Shown here: positions 23,777-35,509 of the stretch, piece after piece
How the letters are laid out: every line of letters starts with the position of its first letter
How positions within the stretch are numbered: the first letter of the stretch is position 1
Assembly: GCA_963921795.1 (NCBI GenBank)
Contig: OY997654.1
Span: 1,860,367 to 1,924,366, forward strand
Source: Nannobrachium achirus
Taxonomy: Eukaryota; Chordata; Actinopteri; Myctophiformes; Myctophidae
Length of the DNA: 64,000 bases
Direction: 5' to 3'
Translations under genes and position numbers: made by a program
Notes under the pieces: generated by a model
Told to the model about the DNA's origin: nothing
Database searches by the model: none
The model's input: the letters and a program-made list of their open reading frames with translations, nothing else

Positions 23777-25168
23777 TTAAGATATAGCCTACTGTAGTGT
23801 AAGTAAAACTCAGGCAGTACTTCTTTACCAAACACCCACATTTACAACACAACAATCCTGATCACATGTGAAATGTTGAAGGTTTCCTGTCATTTCCATG
23901 CTACTTCTTGAACGCAGCCCTCACTCTACAATTATAATTAGGATCTCTCATTCCGAACCTCTAGGAAAAACACCTGGTTGTTGGGAAACTTTCCAAATGA
24001 ATTTGCCATCAGCAAATTAATTATTTGAGAAAATATCAATACACTTGAAATGGCCATGTTCATTACGATTGTATTTCTAAGCACAAAGCTTTGGATTATT
24101 TCTTTCTCAGAGCAGAGACATTCTTTTGCCATGTGTATGTGTGCCGTGCACTTCCGTGCACTTGTCACACACTAGTAATTGGGTAGCGCGCGTGCCACTG
24201 GCGTGGCTAAGGCGTCATCCAGGTGGTGGTTTGGAATTTCTCACCTTTGGAAGGAGCGAGAGTAAGCAGATGGCAGGCCTTTAGGGTCCGTAGCACATTG
24301 TTGACACTGAATTACAGTCCAGAGGGGAATGGGATGGCTGATAACCTCCATCCCTTGGTTCCATCTGCTGAATCCTAAGCAAGGACAGTACATGCAGACA
24401 AGAAAAGCCAAACCACTGGGCTTGCAAGATCCCAAGTTGTACAAAAGGGGATGGGGTGAGGTTAATTGTTTGAGAATACATCTGTAATACTGTAAGTGTA
24501 GCTGTTTAATTTCCCTTTTGTGTGTGTGTATGACATCACAAAAGGATATTTTTTGTTGTTGTTTTGCATAAGAAATGACGTACCTGTTGGTGTGGGCTGT
24601 TGTGTGACAGTGCTAAACGTAGCTAATCATGGTTAAAGCATGGCATTAACACACCTACAGTTTTATTTGCCATACCTATTCAAATGCACAGTATTGTACT
24701 GTGCTCTTAAATTGAAGTAATCACTGAATGAAACAATTGGACTAAGATGTCTGTGTTATTTCCCTATCAAAATTAGTATTTTCATTAAAGCTACCTATTG
24801 GGTTGGCGATAGGGCCTTTCTGTGTGGAGTTTGCATGTTCTCCCCGTGTCTCCTATAGGGTTGATACCCTCACAAGAACATGCAGTAATCCTGGTCTCAA
24901 TAATGCCTCCCCCTGGCCAGCCGGGGCGCTTGATGGAGGGGAAAGGAACTGGTTGTAATAACGTGTTCCTTCCACACGCTACGTCCATCCCGGGGAAATC
25001 CTCCCTGTCAGGTGAAAAGAAACAACTTGGACTACTCATGCATTGAAGGAAGCATGAGGTCAGTCCGTTGTCTCCCCAGGCGCGGCAGAGGGAGAACAGA
25101 GCCCAGGATTACATAGGCAATTGGCACTGGGTGAAAATGGGTTGTAAAATCGTGGGATAAAAATGATA
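23777..25168. other. Single-copy non-coding stretch
   Basis: No recognised element and no convincing exon. Composition changes to GC-richer DNA after 24880. Confidence 0.4.
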
Positions 25169-25379
25169 TATATCCACCTCTTTCCGCGGGAGTTTGCTGG
25201 AGGCGACTGGAGATTATTTGGACCACACTTCCGGCTTAACAGCAGACATACAAGCTCACGTCACGTCGCAGATGCAGCCTGTTGTGAGCTTGTAAATCAC
25301 ACTCGGCTAGGGCGCCGGAAGCTCGGTACAGCATCTGCGCAATGCATTATGGGGCGTTGGAAACTCGTGGATATATTTA
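25169..25379. mobile_element. Short inverted-repeat element family S, copy 1
   Basis: Matches 56429-56622: TATCCACCTCTTTCCGCGGG at the left, AACTCGTGGATA at the right, with CTTCCGGC/GCCGGAAG paired inside. The centre contains a diverged module hairpin (CAGACATACAAGCTCACGTC and TTGTGAGCTTGTAAATCAC). Superfamily unknown. Confidence 0.65.
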
Positions 25380-26068
25380 AAAAAAAAAAGCTACCTATTG
25401 ATCTATCTACAGTATATGCAACAGACGGAATGAGATGCTGATTCAGAATGCATCATAGTACATATCAGCTTGAACACAAACCAAGAGTCAGGTGATGTTT
25501 TAGGGTTTTCATTCAAATCAAAGCTCTACTATATGGCGCCCATGGCGATCTACAGAGAAAAGACTTAGCAAGAAAGAACGAGTTAAGGCATTGTCAGAAG
25601 ACACATGCCAAGACCGCCTTTTGTCCTGCTCAAACACAGCGGCTCGTCATGTTCTCTATGTTCACGTTCACATCTTCACAATAGGCTTTCATCACAATGG
25701 GACGATCAAAATCCTATTGTGGCAGATCGAGGCAATATATACTCTCAAATGGAATCAAATAGAAAAGGAATGATGCCGTATCTAATTGCAGTCCCCACAC
25801 TTTTCTCTCAAACCGGGTATAATCTAGTTGCATTCATGCCCAAGCTAATCACAACAGAAAGCTACAACGGAATTACAGTCAACAACAATTCGGGGCTGTT
25901 GTACACAATAGGCACCGGCAGCAGCCTCCCAAAGCCGTCGATATAAACTCCATAGATATGTTTCTGTGAGAGAACGTCCTTCTTGCCAAATGCATTGTTC
26001 AGTATTTGTGGGCTACAAAGAGTGGGCCACAGAGACTCGCATCCTCCATCTGTACTGAAACTGCAACA
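25380..26068. other. Single-copy non-coding stretch
   Basis: An A run follows S1 (about 25379-25389). A 113-codon frame at 25605-25946 shows no domain. No repeats found. Confidence 0.4.
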
Positions 26069-26077
26069 ACAGTCGCA

Positions 26078-26578
26078 CAGGGGCGTCAATTGGGTATGGC
26101 ATGGGTATGCAGCTCGTTCCAGGGGGGAAATAAAAGTTACTTTTAAATATGAATCCACGAATGTCTCTTTGTCTACTGTGCTGGTTATTATGTTGTTAAA
26201 TTACAGTAAAATAACTACAAATGCAAAATGTCACAACATGATCACTTTAACAAGGTATTATAATTATATTCTCCACACTTGTATTCTCCCCAGCTTGACA
26301 TAATGGTATATTCCCAGGTTCCGCAGGTCAGCTGCACAGGTGCAATGCATTATTGTTAATTGTGTCACTTTTACTAACATGCCAAGTTTAGCTGCACTTG
26401 AACAACCGTTCCAGGCTGCCATATCCAGCCCAAGAAACCGTAGAAACAGGGGAAAAAAATAAAATGTACTTCTTAAAATAAATGTATCATGCCTGTTGCT
26501 AAGGTATGGCAACATGACTGGTGTCTTGACACCAGTCATGTTGCCATACCTTAGCTTTTTTCTGAACTGACGCCACTG
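26078..26578 (-). mobile_element. hAT-like family D, copy 3
   Basis: Inverted copy: CAGGGGCGTCAATTGGGTAT at the left, GAACTGACGCCACTG at the right. ACAGTCGCA directly abuts both ends (26069-26077 and 26579-26587), which includes the expected 8-bp duplication. The D-specific palindrome GACTGGTGTCTTGACACCAGTC lies near the right end. Confidence 0.88.
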
Positions 26579-26587
26579 ACAGTCGCA

Positions 26588-26942
26588 GCCACCAGCCAGC
26601 TTGCTTTCTGTGAAACACACTGCCTCCACGATATTGTTTAGCCTATTTGTACGTGACAGGAGATCCCCTCTCCCTTCCATGCTTCAGTGGCTACCAAAAA
26701 AAAAAAAAAAAGACAGAAAAGCAGCTGTTTCTACTTATGTAATGGCTGCAAGATGACTGTTCATATCCTGGCTCGTTGAAGCTGTCACAAATCATTAATC
26801 CTAGGGCTGTCTGTGGGGCCACTCTGTCAGGTTGCTGTTGGACATCTGCAGCATAAAGAAAAGGGCCACACGATTCGATGGGCACTTCACAACCTAACCT
26901 TGTTGGATGACTTGATAAAGAATCTGACATCTAACATGTGTG
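26588..26942. other. Single-copy non-coding stretch with an A run
   Basis: A 16-base A-rich run at about 26696-26711. Otherwise no feature. Confidence 0.4.
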
Positions 26943-26946
26943 TTAA

Positions 26947-27271
26947 AGGAGTAGTTCTCCCCCCAAATGACTTTTTTTTGCTATTGATTACTCATGCCAT
27001 GGAGACTTGAGTTCAATAATAAAAAAATAAAAAAAATGGTATTGGTCGTATTCCTATAAGACAATAATTTGATTTCAATAAATGTACCCATTGATTCCGG
27101 ATGGGGACCCAAATGCATTTGGGTCCCCATCCGGAATCAATGGGGATACATTTACTATAATCAAAATGTTGTCTTGGGTATGCGACAAATACATTTCTTT
27201 TTTAACTCAAGTCTCCATGGTGTGAGTAATCAATTGAAAAAAAAAAAGTCATTTGGGGGAAGAAATACTCC
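26947..27271. mobile_element. TTAA foldback family K, copy 3
   Basis: TTAA at 26943-26946 and about 27272-27275. Ends AGGAGTAGTTCTCCCCCC and GGGGGAAGAAATACTCC. The arms pair through ATTGATTACTCA/TGAGTAATCAAT and GAGACTTGAGTT/AACTCAAGTCTC. The centre is a perfect palindrome around GGGACCCAAATGCATTTGGG. Confidence 0.82.
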
Positions 27272-27320
27272 TTAAGTCTAATAATAAACATTCACTTCAC
27301 TGTATTTGTTGTTGAGACAC

Positions 27321-27844
27321 CAGTGGTGTCAGTTCAGAAAAAGCTAAGGTATGGCAACATGACTTCGCGCACATGCAAGACACCAGTCATGTTGCCATAC
27401 CTTAGCAACAAGGCATGATACATTTATTTTAAGAAGTACATTTTATTTTTTCCCCGTTTCTACGGTTTCTTGGGCTGGATATGGGAGCCTGGAACGGTTG
27501 TTCAAGTGCAGCTAAACTTGGCATGTTAGTAAACGTGCCACAATTAACAATAATGCATTGCACCTGTGCAGCTGACCTGCGGAACCTGGGAATATAGGCT
27601 ACCATTTTGTCAAGATGGGGAGAATAAAAGTGTGGAGAATATAATTATAATACATTGCTAAAGTGACCATTTTGTTACATTTTGCATTTGTAGTTATTTT
27701 ACTGTAATTTAACAACATAATAACCAGAACAGATAGACAAAGAGACATTCATGGATTTATATTTAAAAGTAACTTTCCATTTTCCCCCCTGGACCCAGGG
27801 TATGGCAGCTGCATACCCCTGCCATACCCAATTGACGCCACCTG
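27321..27844 (+). mobile_element. hAT-like family D, copy 4, exact TSD
   Basis: CAGTGGTGTCAGTTCAG to CAATTGACGCCACCTG, flanked by TGAGACAC at 27313-27320 and 27845-27852. A full-length reference copy for the family, with the ACACCAGTCATGTTGCCATA palindrome near the left end. Confidence 0.92.
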
Positions 27845-27852
27845 TGAGACAC

Positions 27853-28353
27853 TAATACATGTAAATGTTAGGCTCCACTCCGCAGTGCAAAGCATGCATT
27901 CACAAAAAGATTCCAGCATACTGTACACATTGTGTGGAATCTGATTCCATACCAATCTCTCTATGATGAGGTGTTACTGTATTACACTGTATAGTGGGGT
28001 GTTTGCTTGTTCAAAATGTGTATACAAATGTCTATATACAACCCATTTGTAGCCCAAGCATCTAGTGTAGGTCTTGTGCAAAGCTGCATCGTGTTATGGT
28101 GAATGTATATCTAGTAACACACTGTAGCGGGGAGCACAGTGGGTGTAGTGGGTACCTCTGAGCCAAGAGCACATCAAGGGGCTTAGCTGCAGCATTAGTG
28201 ATGTCTTAAGTAACTTTTCAGTGCAGCAAGATGTTGGATAGAGACACTATGGGAGAGACAATGTGCCCTCTACTGGCTGCTAAAAGGAAGGAATTCAGGA
28301 GGAAAATGTTGAGAGCTCTGTTCCTTTGTTGCAAATGTCTTTATAAAGACATG
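27853..28353. other. Single-copy non-coding stretch
   Basis: No coding or repeat signal. Confidence 0.4.
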
Positions 28354-28920
28354 TTAAACCCATTTAGGGCCTAGGATTATTGACTGCTTTAACTGTTGAA
28401 AAATAGCAGATATAAGCTCACAGCGCGGCACCGAGTGCCGCGCTGCGAGCTTGTAGATCTGCTATTTTTGAGAAAGTCGTGCAAATCTTTGAATAGGCCT
28501 ATATGTTTTTTCAAAGCGAACGTTTGTAACTGAAATTTTGCTTCTGGGGGGGTCCCCGGAACGAAATATTTTGAGATGGGGGTCCGTGGCCAAATACATA
28601 TCATTTTGGGGGTCCCTCACATGAAAAGGTTTGAGAACCACTGACATTCTCTCAAGAACAGACTAAATGAGCTCCAGTTAAGTGAAAAGGACCTTTTCTT
28701 TGACGATTGCTAGCCAGATTGCTGACATAGAAACATAGGTTAGAAGGATTCAAAAGACACTTATATAACCGGGACAAAATTCTAATTTTCACGATTTTTC
28801 AAAAATAGCAGATCTACAAGCTCGCAGCGCTTGTGAGCTTGTATATCTGCTATTTTTCAATAGTTAAAGCATAAAATAATGATACACAATATATAGTTTA
28901 CCCGTTTTGAATGGGTTTAA
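28354..28920 (+). mobile_element. MITE family A, copy 3
   Basis: TTAA then ACCCATTTAGGGCCTAGG; right end CCCGTTTTGAATGGG then TTTAA. The left hairpin (about 28395-28475) lacks the ACAAGC joint in its first arm. The right hairpin (about 28795-28860) is shortened to GCAGCGCTTGTGAGC at the centre. Confidence 0.82.
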
Positions 28921-29365
28921 GCAATGAATTCATATACATTTTTGGCATGTCTTGCGTATAGGAATATTCACACATGTAAAACACATTTCTGTATGTCTTG
29001 CATAATCTGGTTAATTACCGCAGTGAATCACATTGGACACCAGCCTTGACAGGAGGTATATAAGGGCACATCATTGAAGCTTTGGAGATAGTGGTAGTTT
29101 TATACATATTTTAATGGATCTATTTATGGCCGATGATATCATTCTGCAAATTAGAATAAATAAATAATACAAGCATCGAACCGTTTAAGTGAGATGTACA
29201 GTTTGGCTCAGTGCATAATTGCTTTTTTAAAGACTATAGCCTTGGAAGTAATTAGAGCTTGGAGTAAAAACACTAAACATTGAGATAATCAGTCTGCCAT
29301 TACTACCTCTGGTGTATTTGTTATTGGCTTGACCCACTTAGCGCACACGCATGCACGCCACGCCA

Positions 29366-29405
<40 letters not shown>

Positions 29406-29457
29406 CTCTGAGGTACATTCGCACACCTTCTTGCATTGGGACTTGGGGCCCAACATG
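28921..29457. other. Single-copy stretch with (CACG)n tract
   Basis: The alternating CGCA/CACG tract at 29342-29406 is about 65 bp and Z-DNA-prone. The rest is AT-rich without recognisable features. Confidence 0.5.
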
Positions 29458-29461
29458 TTAA

Positions 29462-29970
29462 AGTTATACCATGTAACTTTTTTTATAAAACAAATCTTAA
29501 AATTGTCCTAAATCGCTAAAGTTTTAGAACACCCACTCGGTTATTTTTAGCTTCTAAAGCCTTCTCTTTATATGTTTTCTATGATCCTGGCCGGTTTTCG
29601 AGGAAAGATAGCGTCATCTGCATCATCTGTATAGGTTGTGTATACGTTGGCCAATCACATCGCGGTTTATACACATATGATACACTATCGGCCAATCACA
29701 GCTTATCTGCCGTGTCTTCAGGAAGTAGCCTCGCTCAGCTACAGTGTTTACCATGGTGAAGGATTCTTAACCTCTTAATCCCCAAATCCTGTCCAGAAAA
29801 TTACGTTCTACCATGCGTTCTACCCCTCCACGGATTTGTATCGGTCGCGGTGGTTTGCGGCGCCGCTCCGGTGGTCCGCGGCGGTGGTCCGCGACGACTC
29901 CGGGCGAAAAGCGGACGAAAAAAGCAATACCGCTACTGACCACTAGTTTAGCAACTTACACAGTATAGCT
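29462..29970 (+). mobile_element. TTAA-type family P, copy 1
   Basis: TTAA at 29458-29461 and 29971-29974. The ends AGTTATACCATGTAAC and CTTACACAGTATAGCT are inverted repeats. The body shares long blocks with P2 (TTATAAAAC, AAATTGTCCTAA, TTTTAGAACACCCACTC, GGCCAATCACA) and ends in a GC-rich GGTCCGCGGCG segment. Purine-starting ends next to TTAA suggest a Kolobok-like MITE. Confidence 0.82.
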
Positions 29971-30189
29971 TTAATAGGAAGGTTAGAGCAAAGGTCATTG
30001 TATGACTCCCAGTCCCAGGTTATTAGCCACATTAAAATGGATTGCATCCTACCGGTACGTGGCTAAAGCCCTCATATCTCGCGGCTACACATATAAATAC
30101 ATTTGAACAAATTTCTTCTCTCTACTCTGTTCATTGCTTGACCTTTCATGCTGGACATTGACAATCCTGAGATCTAGTATATAGTAGAC

Positions 30190-30747
30190 CAGGGGTTTAT
30201 AAAGTGGGTGACGGGGCACCCTGGGGTGCCGTGACGGTAGTCCAGGGGTGCCGCGAGATCATTTGATAATATTTGGAATTTATTTAGTATCATTTTAAAC
30301 GTGAAGTACAAAGTTATTTTCAGTCAGTTTTAACCAAAATGGCAATTATCTCAACGTTTTCCTCACAACATAATCACTAAAATATCGTCAGGGCAGAAAC
30401 CTCGTATCTCCAAGTTTCGAATGTGTATGTCTTTTGGTAAAGCAAAGCCCTGCTTCATCATACAAGACTATCTCACAAAACTAGTGAAAACAGCCGATCT
30501 ACAAGCACACAACGCCTCGCGATGCGAGGCGTCGTGTGCTTGTAGATCTGCTGTTTTCACTAGTTTAGTACATTTTATAGATAAATACAAAACAAACGGT
30601 TTTGGACTTACAAGGTTCCCACCCGACAACGACCATATGCTATAAATATACGGTGCTGGGAGTGAAAATTATAATGTAGGGGTGCCTCAGATTAAAAAAA
30701 AATATATTTATGGGGTGCCCTGAGACAAAAAAGTTTGGGAACCCCTG
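30190..30747 (+). mobile_element. hAT-like family F, copy 1, exact TSD
   Basis: CAGGGGTTTATAAAGTGGGT to TTTGGGAACCCCTG, flanked by TAGTAGAC at 30182-30189 and 30748-30755. The GACGGGGCACCCTGGGGTGC subterminal block is shared with F2 and F3. Element B5 occupies the middle at the same position as in the other F copies. Confidence 0.9.
30383..30637 (+). mobile_element. Element B inside F1 (B5)
   Basis: B sequence from TATCGTCAGGGCAGAAAC to CCCGACAACGACCATA, with a hairpin at about 30483-30560 (GAAAACAGCCGATCTACAAG and its return). All three F copies share the same junctions, so B was carried along when F amplified. Confidence 0.85.
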
Positions 30748-30755
30748 TAGTAGAC

Positions 30756-31071
30756 AACTAATCACGATTGATCAAATTACAGTGTATTATATATTATAAT
30801 TATTATTATTTATTATATACAGTGTATTTTTGTTAAATTCGCCAGCATCTTAGTTAAGCTCATCTCATTAATGAGACCGAGTTGAGGGGGCTGACATCCA
30901 TAAACATTATAAAATAAATAAAAAAATAATGCTGAATCTCACTGGCTTTGGAAACCAAAGCTGTTACGGACAAAAGTGGCAATTATATTTCAAAAACATA
31001 TGGTCGTTCAAACAGACTCAAAATTGTTGCATGACCATCAGCACTGGTTCATTTGGCATTGTCAGGCACAT
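30756..31071. other. AT-rich single-copy stretch
   Basis: ATTATTATT-rich around 30795-30830. No element recognised. Confidence 0.4.
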
Positions 31072-31601
31072 TTAACCCATTTCGAACGTGTATCATTATT
31101 TTGTGCTTTAACTATTGAAAAATAGCAGATATACAAGCTCGTAGCTTGTAGACCTGCTATTTTTGAAAAATCGTGAAAATTTGAATTTTGACCCGATTCT
31201 CTAAGTGTCTTTTGAATCCTTCTAAGATTTTTTGAAAAACCTATGTTTCTATGTGTCAGCAATCTGGCCAGCCATCGTCAAAGAAAAGGTCCTTTTCACT
31301 TAAATGGAGCTCAGTTAGTCTGAGAGACTACCACGTCAGTGGTTCTCAAACCTTTTCATGTGAAGGACCCCCGTTCAACATATTTAGTTAGGGGGACCAC
31401 CCAGAAGCAACATTTTTGTTACAAACGTTCGCTTTGAAAATACGTAATATTCAAAGATGTGCACACATTTTTACGACTTTTTCAAAAATAGCAGATCTAC
31501 AAGCTTGCAGCGCGGCGCTCGGTGCCGCGCTGAGAGCTTGTACATCTGCTATTTTTCACTGGTTAAAGCATTCAATAATTCTAGGCCTAAATGGGTTTTA
31601 A
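31072..31601 (-). mobile_element. MITE family A, copy 4
   Basis: TTAA then CCCATTTCGAACGTG; right end TAGGCCTAAATGGGTT with TTAA at 31598-31601. The left hairpin (about 31115-31165) has lost the GC-rich centre, leaving CAAGCTCGTAGCTTG. The right hairpin (about 31485-31560) is intact. Confidence 0.82.
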
Positions 31602-31810
31602 TTGAATGCTTGCTTTCACGTGCTAATGCTTTGGTAGCTTCATGGGAAGAAAAAAAAAACAATACTTTGCTCTGTGTAAGCAGTCATGCAGTGTTATTTC
31701 TAGCTAATTTGAATGTATTTATTTCAACTTCAATAATTGATGCAGAATCCATGGATCATTCTTTTCACGAGGAGAGAAGACAGCATCCTTTTTAATGTTG
31801 TTATTTCCCA

Positions 31811-32417
31811 TTAACCCATTTAGGCCTAGAATTATTGAATGCTTTAACCAGTGAAAAATAGCAGATATACAAGCTCACAGCGCAGCACCGAGTGCCGCGC
31901 TGCGAGCTTGTAGATCTGCTTGTAGATCTTGTGTTTTAAATCGTGAAAATGTGTGCAAATTTTTCAATATATATTTTTCAAAGCAAACTTTTGTAACTCA
32001 AATTTTGGTTCTGGGTGGTCCCTGGAACTAAATATTTTGAGATGGGGGTCCGTGGCCAAACAAATCATTTTGGGGGTCCTTGACATGAAAAGGTTTGAGA
32101 ACCACTGACATACTAGTCTCTCAAGAACAGACTAACTGAGCTCCAGTTAAGTGAAAAGGAGCTTTTCTTTGACGATGGCTGGCCAGATTGCTGACATAGA
32201 AACATAGGTTTTTCCAAAAATCTTAGAAGGATTCAAAAGACACTTATAGAATCGGGTCAAAATTCAAATTTCCACGATTTTTAAAAAAATAGCAGATCTA
32301 CAAGCTTGCAGCGCGGCACTCAGTGCCGCGCTGTGAGCTTGTAAATCTGCTATTTTTCAATAGTTAAAGCATAAAATAATGATACGCCATAATGTGAACC
32401 CGTTCTGAATGGATTAA
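31811..32417 (+). mobile_element. MITE family A, copy 5 (near full length)
   Basis: TTAA then CCCATTTAGGCCTAG; right end CGTTCTGAATGG then ATTAA (TTAA 32414-32417). Both hairpins are present (about 31855-31925 and 32285-32365), with a small duplication of GCTTGTAGATCT after the first. The interior includes GACGATGGCTGGCCAGATTG. Confidence 0.85.
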
Positions 32418-33069
32418 AACCTGAGAAAACATCAAAGGCAGGATGAATTAATTAACAGTATGGAGTGAGTCTGTGTACAAGCCGTCTGCATTCTGCAAAT
32501 TACAATATGCTGTGAATAAGAGACTTATCAGGGCCGTGCAGACATGACTACACTCCTCAAAAGAAGTTGGGTTGACACAAGGAAGAGGAAATGCATGTCT
32601 TCCCCAAGACAGAATTATCCACTTTTTCAGTTTACAGTTTTACGGGTTGGAGAATTAATAATCCCTTTTATTCTTCTGCCAGTACAGTTTACAAGCCTTT
32701 GTTCTATATTCTGTGAAGTGGGGAGTCAATGAGGAATATGAGGAGGAGAGGTTTTTTCTGTGTAGAATATCAGTGATTTGTCTAGTATAGCATTTGATTT
32801 ATTGATAATACTTTATCGCTGGAACACTAAAGGACACACTAAAGGGCATTCAAGGTCTTCTTAATGGCTACCCTTACGTTGCCTGTCTTGCCATCTGTTT
32901 TTTTTTTTGAGTGGTGGTCTCCGCCACTCATGTAATTCGCTTTCACAATGTTACTGGCTGGCTGGCCGTGTATGTCTGTCGCCTGCCATACCTCTCCTGA
33001 CCACACACACAGACCACAAACACACACACACGTTAAAGGAGGGGCGCTATTGAGCAGGCAGACTCAACA
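32418..33069. other. Single-copy non-coding stretch
   Basis: No coding or shared repeat signal. Short CA tracts near 33003-33031 lead into the main microsatellite. Confidence 0.4.
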
Positions 33070-33084
33070 CTCTCTCTCTCTCTG

Positions 33085-33175
<91 letters not shown>
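33070..33175. repeat. (CT)n-(CA)n compound microsatellite
   Basis: About 22 bp of CT followed by about 84 bp of pure CA. Confidence 0.96.
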
Positions 33176-33176
<1 letters not shown>

Positions 33177-33215
33177 TAGGTGATGTAGGCCTAATAATCT
33201 GTTACAACAAGTAGA

Positions 33216-33440
33216 AGTTTTCATATCAAAATAAAAATAAACAAATAATTGAAAATAGCGGATCTACAAGCTCACAATGCGTCCACCCGTCCATCATTAG
33301 CAGGTCAAAATAATAATAAACAAATAATAGTTGGAAAAAAGCAGATTTAAGCTCACAATGGGTCCGTCCGTCCGTCCGTCCGTCCGTCCGTCCGTCCGTC
33401 CGTCCGTCCGTCCGTCCGTTCGTCCGTCTGTCTCCCGCCA
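33216..33440. repeat. Duplicated half-hairpin arms and (CCGT)n tract
   Basis: AAATAAACAAATAATTGAAA followed by TAGCGGATCTACAAGC occurs near 33232, and a diverged second copy (AATAATAAACAAATAATAGT, AAGCAGATTTAAGCTCACAA) near 33311, both truncated after the left arm. The second runs into about 68 bp of CCGT repeats (33362-33430). Confidence 0.7.
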
Positions 33441-33540
33441 CTGTTGAGCATGAGCAACGTTGCAATCCATGTATTTGACTCTTTTTATTTGACTATTTTT
33501 ATTTGACCACCACTCAGTTCACAAGGTGTGATTTTTTTTT

Positions 33541-34150
33541 AAAGGAGTGATACAGACCAAAATAGGACCCCCCCCCCCCCCCCCCCCCCCAAATGAAAAT
33601 GTTTCCACAGACCTTCTTACCTGGTTAGGTTGATATGCCTCATTTCTGCCCCTGTTCTGAGATTTGTAGATTAGTCCCCCCTGCTAAAACAGGCTTATCG
33701 TCACTATCCAAAAGCGCCCGTTTCGGCTGCTTCAAAAATATTTTTTCTTTTTTATGAATGGTCAGACAGGCTTCCTAGACATCCTAGCCTGTGAAGGGTT
33801 AAAAGCATGTTTACTGGGATGCGGAAACCGGAGTACAGGGCTGGCTTGAGCTCTCGCGAGATTCCCGTGAGACTTCCGTTGTAGCTTCGGAGCTGAGGCA
33901 GGAAGTTTCCGCATCCCAGTAAACATGTTTTTAACCCTTCACAGGCTACAACAGCGTGTCTGTCTAGGAAGCCTGTCTGGACGATTCATAAAAAAATATA
34001 TATATTTTTGAAGCAGCCGAAACGGGCGCTTTTGGATAGTGACGATAAGCCTGTTTTAGCTTTGGAGACTAATCTCTCAGAACAGGGGCAGAAATGAGGC
34101 ATATCAACCTAACCAGGTATAAGAAGGTCTGTGGAAAAATTCTCATTCGG
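33541..34150. mobile_element. Large foldback, probably family K, right terminus not found
   Basis: The left side reads TTAA then AGGAGTGATACAG, followed by a 23-base C run (33568-33590). Two arms of about 240 bp pair (GACCTTCTTACCTGGTTAGG with CCTAACCAGGTATAAGAAGG; ACCCTTCACAGGCT with AGCCTGTGAAGGGT) around a short centre near 33830-33905. The outermost left 50 bases have no partner on the right, so the right terminus was lost or replaced. Confidence 0.72.
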
Positions 34151-35094
34151 ACAAGCATTCATTTCAGACAAGCTGAAATGAAAGAAAAGATGCTCCATTT
34201 TCAGGGTAGAGTCGTACCCATCTGTCTGATGTGATCCATTTATGCCCATGTAGGCAGATCCATGATTTAATTTCATCTTAAAGCACTGAACACTGTTGAG
34301 ATTGTTCTGCTTTCAACAATGCAGAGTAGCATCATTTAAAGGTCTCCCCGCAGTTTCCTCCTTGTTTCATGTTTGTTTTATAATTCGGTTCATTGTTTTC
34401 TTAATGTGAGGTGCGTCCGACTGTATTTTCCTAATGGGTTATGAATAGAAAGGTTCCGGGGTCACACACTAGTAAATTAGCAAATTAGTTTTTTTCTGCT
34501 TGCCAAAGAGACAGATGGCAAATACCCAACCTTCCTCAAGCCAGAGCGGCGTGTTGACTCCACAGGAGCCCCGGTAAATAAATAACTGTGGATGTGCAGG
34601 GTGGGGGAGGAGAGATAATGAAACAATAGCCACAAATCTAGCTGAGGGAAACCCTAACGGAATGACGGCCAACATAAAGGCCTGACCTCAAGACTAAACA
34701 CCGCTTCCCTGCGACTTCTCTAATAGCCTGTCGAGATAAGTGTTTCCCCAAACATACGGTCACGACCCGCTTTGGGACACAGACCCATAGTTGTGCCTCG
34801 TGAGTAAATATCATGGTTTTTTGTACAACCTTTCCTACACAAATCTTTTCCCTTTTTCTTTAGTTTTTACAAAAACAAACTCAAAATGTTTGCACACAGG
34901 TACAAAAAATGCTCACAAATTTCCAAAACGAATTCAAAGTGAAAATAGCACATCTAAGCGCGTCACGACAAAACTCACATTACGTGGTGGTGAGCCTGTA
35001 GATTGCTCATTTTCACTAACTTTTAAAAAAAGGGGTTAAGTGGTTCTCGAGTGGGTCTCGAGCTGAAAAGATTTGGGAACCCCCTGGTCTAAAT
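34151..35094. other. Single-copy stretch ending in a partial hAT
   Basis: 34300-34740 is even-composition single-copy DNA, possibly conserved. The last 60 bases (GTGGTTCTCGAGTGGG to GGGAACCCCCTGG) look like one end of a hAT whose partner end I could not find. Confidence 0.35.
34935..35020. repeat. Diverged module hairpin
   Basis: The arms AGTGAAAATAGCACATCTAAGC and GAGCCTGTAGATTGCTCATTTTCACT correspond to the module, with a heavily mutated centre. It sits inside the possible partial hAT described for this stretch. Confidence 0.6.
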
Positions 35095-35509
35095 CAGTGG
35101 TTCTCAACCTTTTCAGGCCACGACCCCTAAAATAATCACATTTTAACTGGGGACCCCCAACCCTGACGAGCACTAAGACTTGAGGCATTACATTTTGTAT
35201 AACATGGTTCTATTGTGAAAATAGCATGCTCACAACGCCTCGCAACGCGAGGCGTTGTGAGCATGTAGATCGGCTATTTTCACAATTTCTGCCTCTAATA
35301 TTTGACAATTTGGCCAATGTTTAATTTGTCAGTTTAGTGGTATTAAAAAGTCCTTAAATTGACACTTTAGAAATGTGCAGAAACCCTCTATACACTTTAA
35401 CATTATGTTGGTTTGTTTACTGTTGAGTGAGAAAACAATGTTGCACATTAAGCTAATCATCTGGGGACCCCCCAAAATAATTTGGGGACCCCCCTGGGGG
35501 TCCCGACCC
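35095..35509 (+). mobile_element. hAT-like family C, copy 2, right end missing
   Basis: Begins CAGTGGTTCTCAACCTTTTC and keeps the C body (CATTACATTTTGTATAACAT, TTCTATTGTGAAAATAGC) and a hairpin at about 35215-35285. An extra segment of about 100 bp (35340-35440) is absent from C1. The sequence stops at GGGGGTCCCGACCCA, where C1 would continue into GGTTGAGAACCACTG. Confidence 0.75.

Noticed and set aside
26264..26680. 138-codon minus frame
   Set aside because: Runs through D3 and out into its flank, and is not conserved as an open frame in the other D copies.
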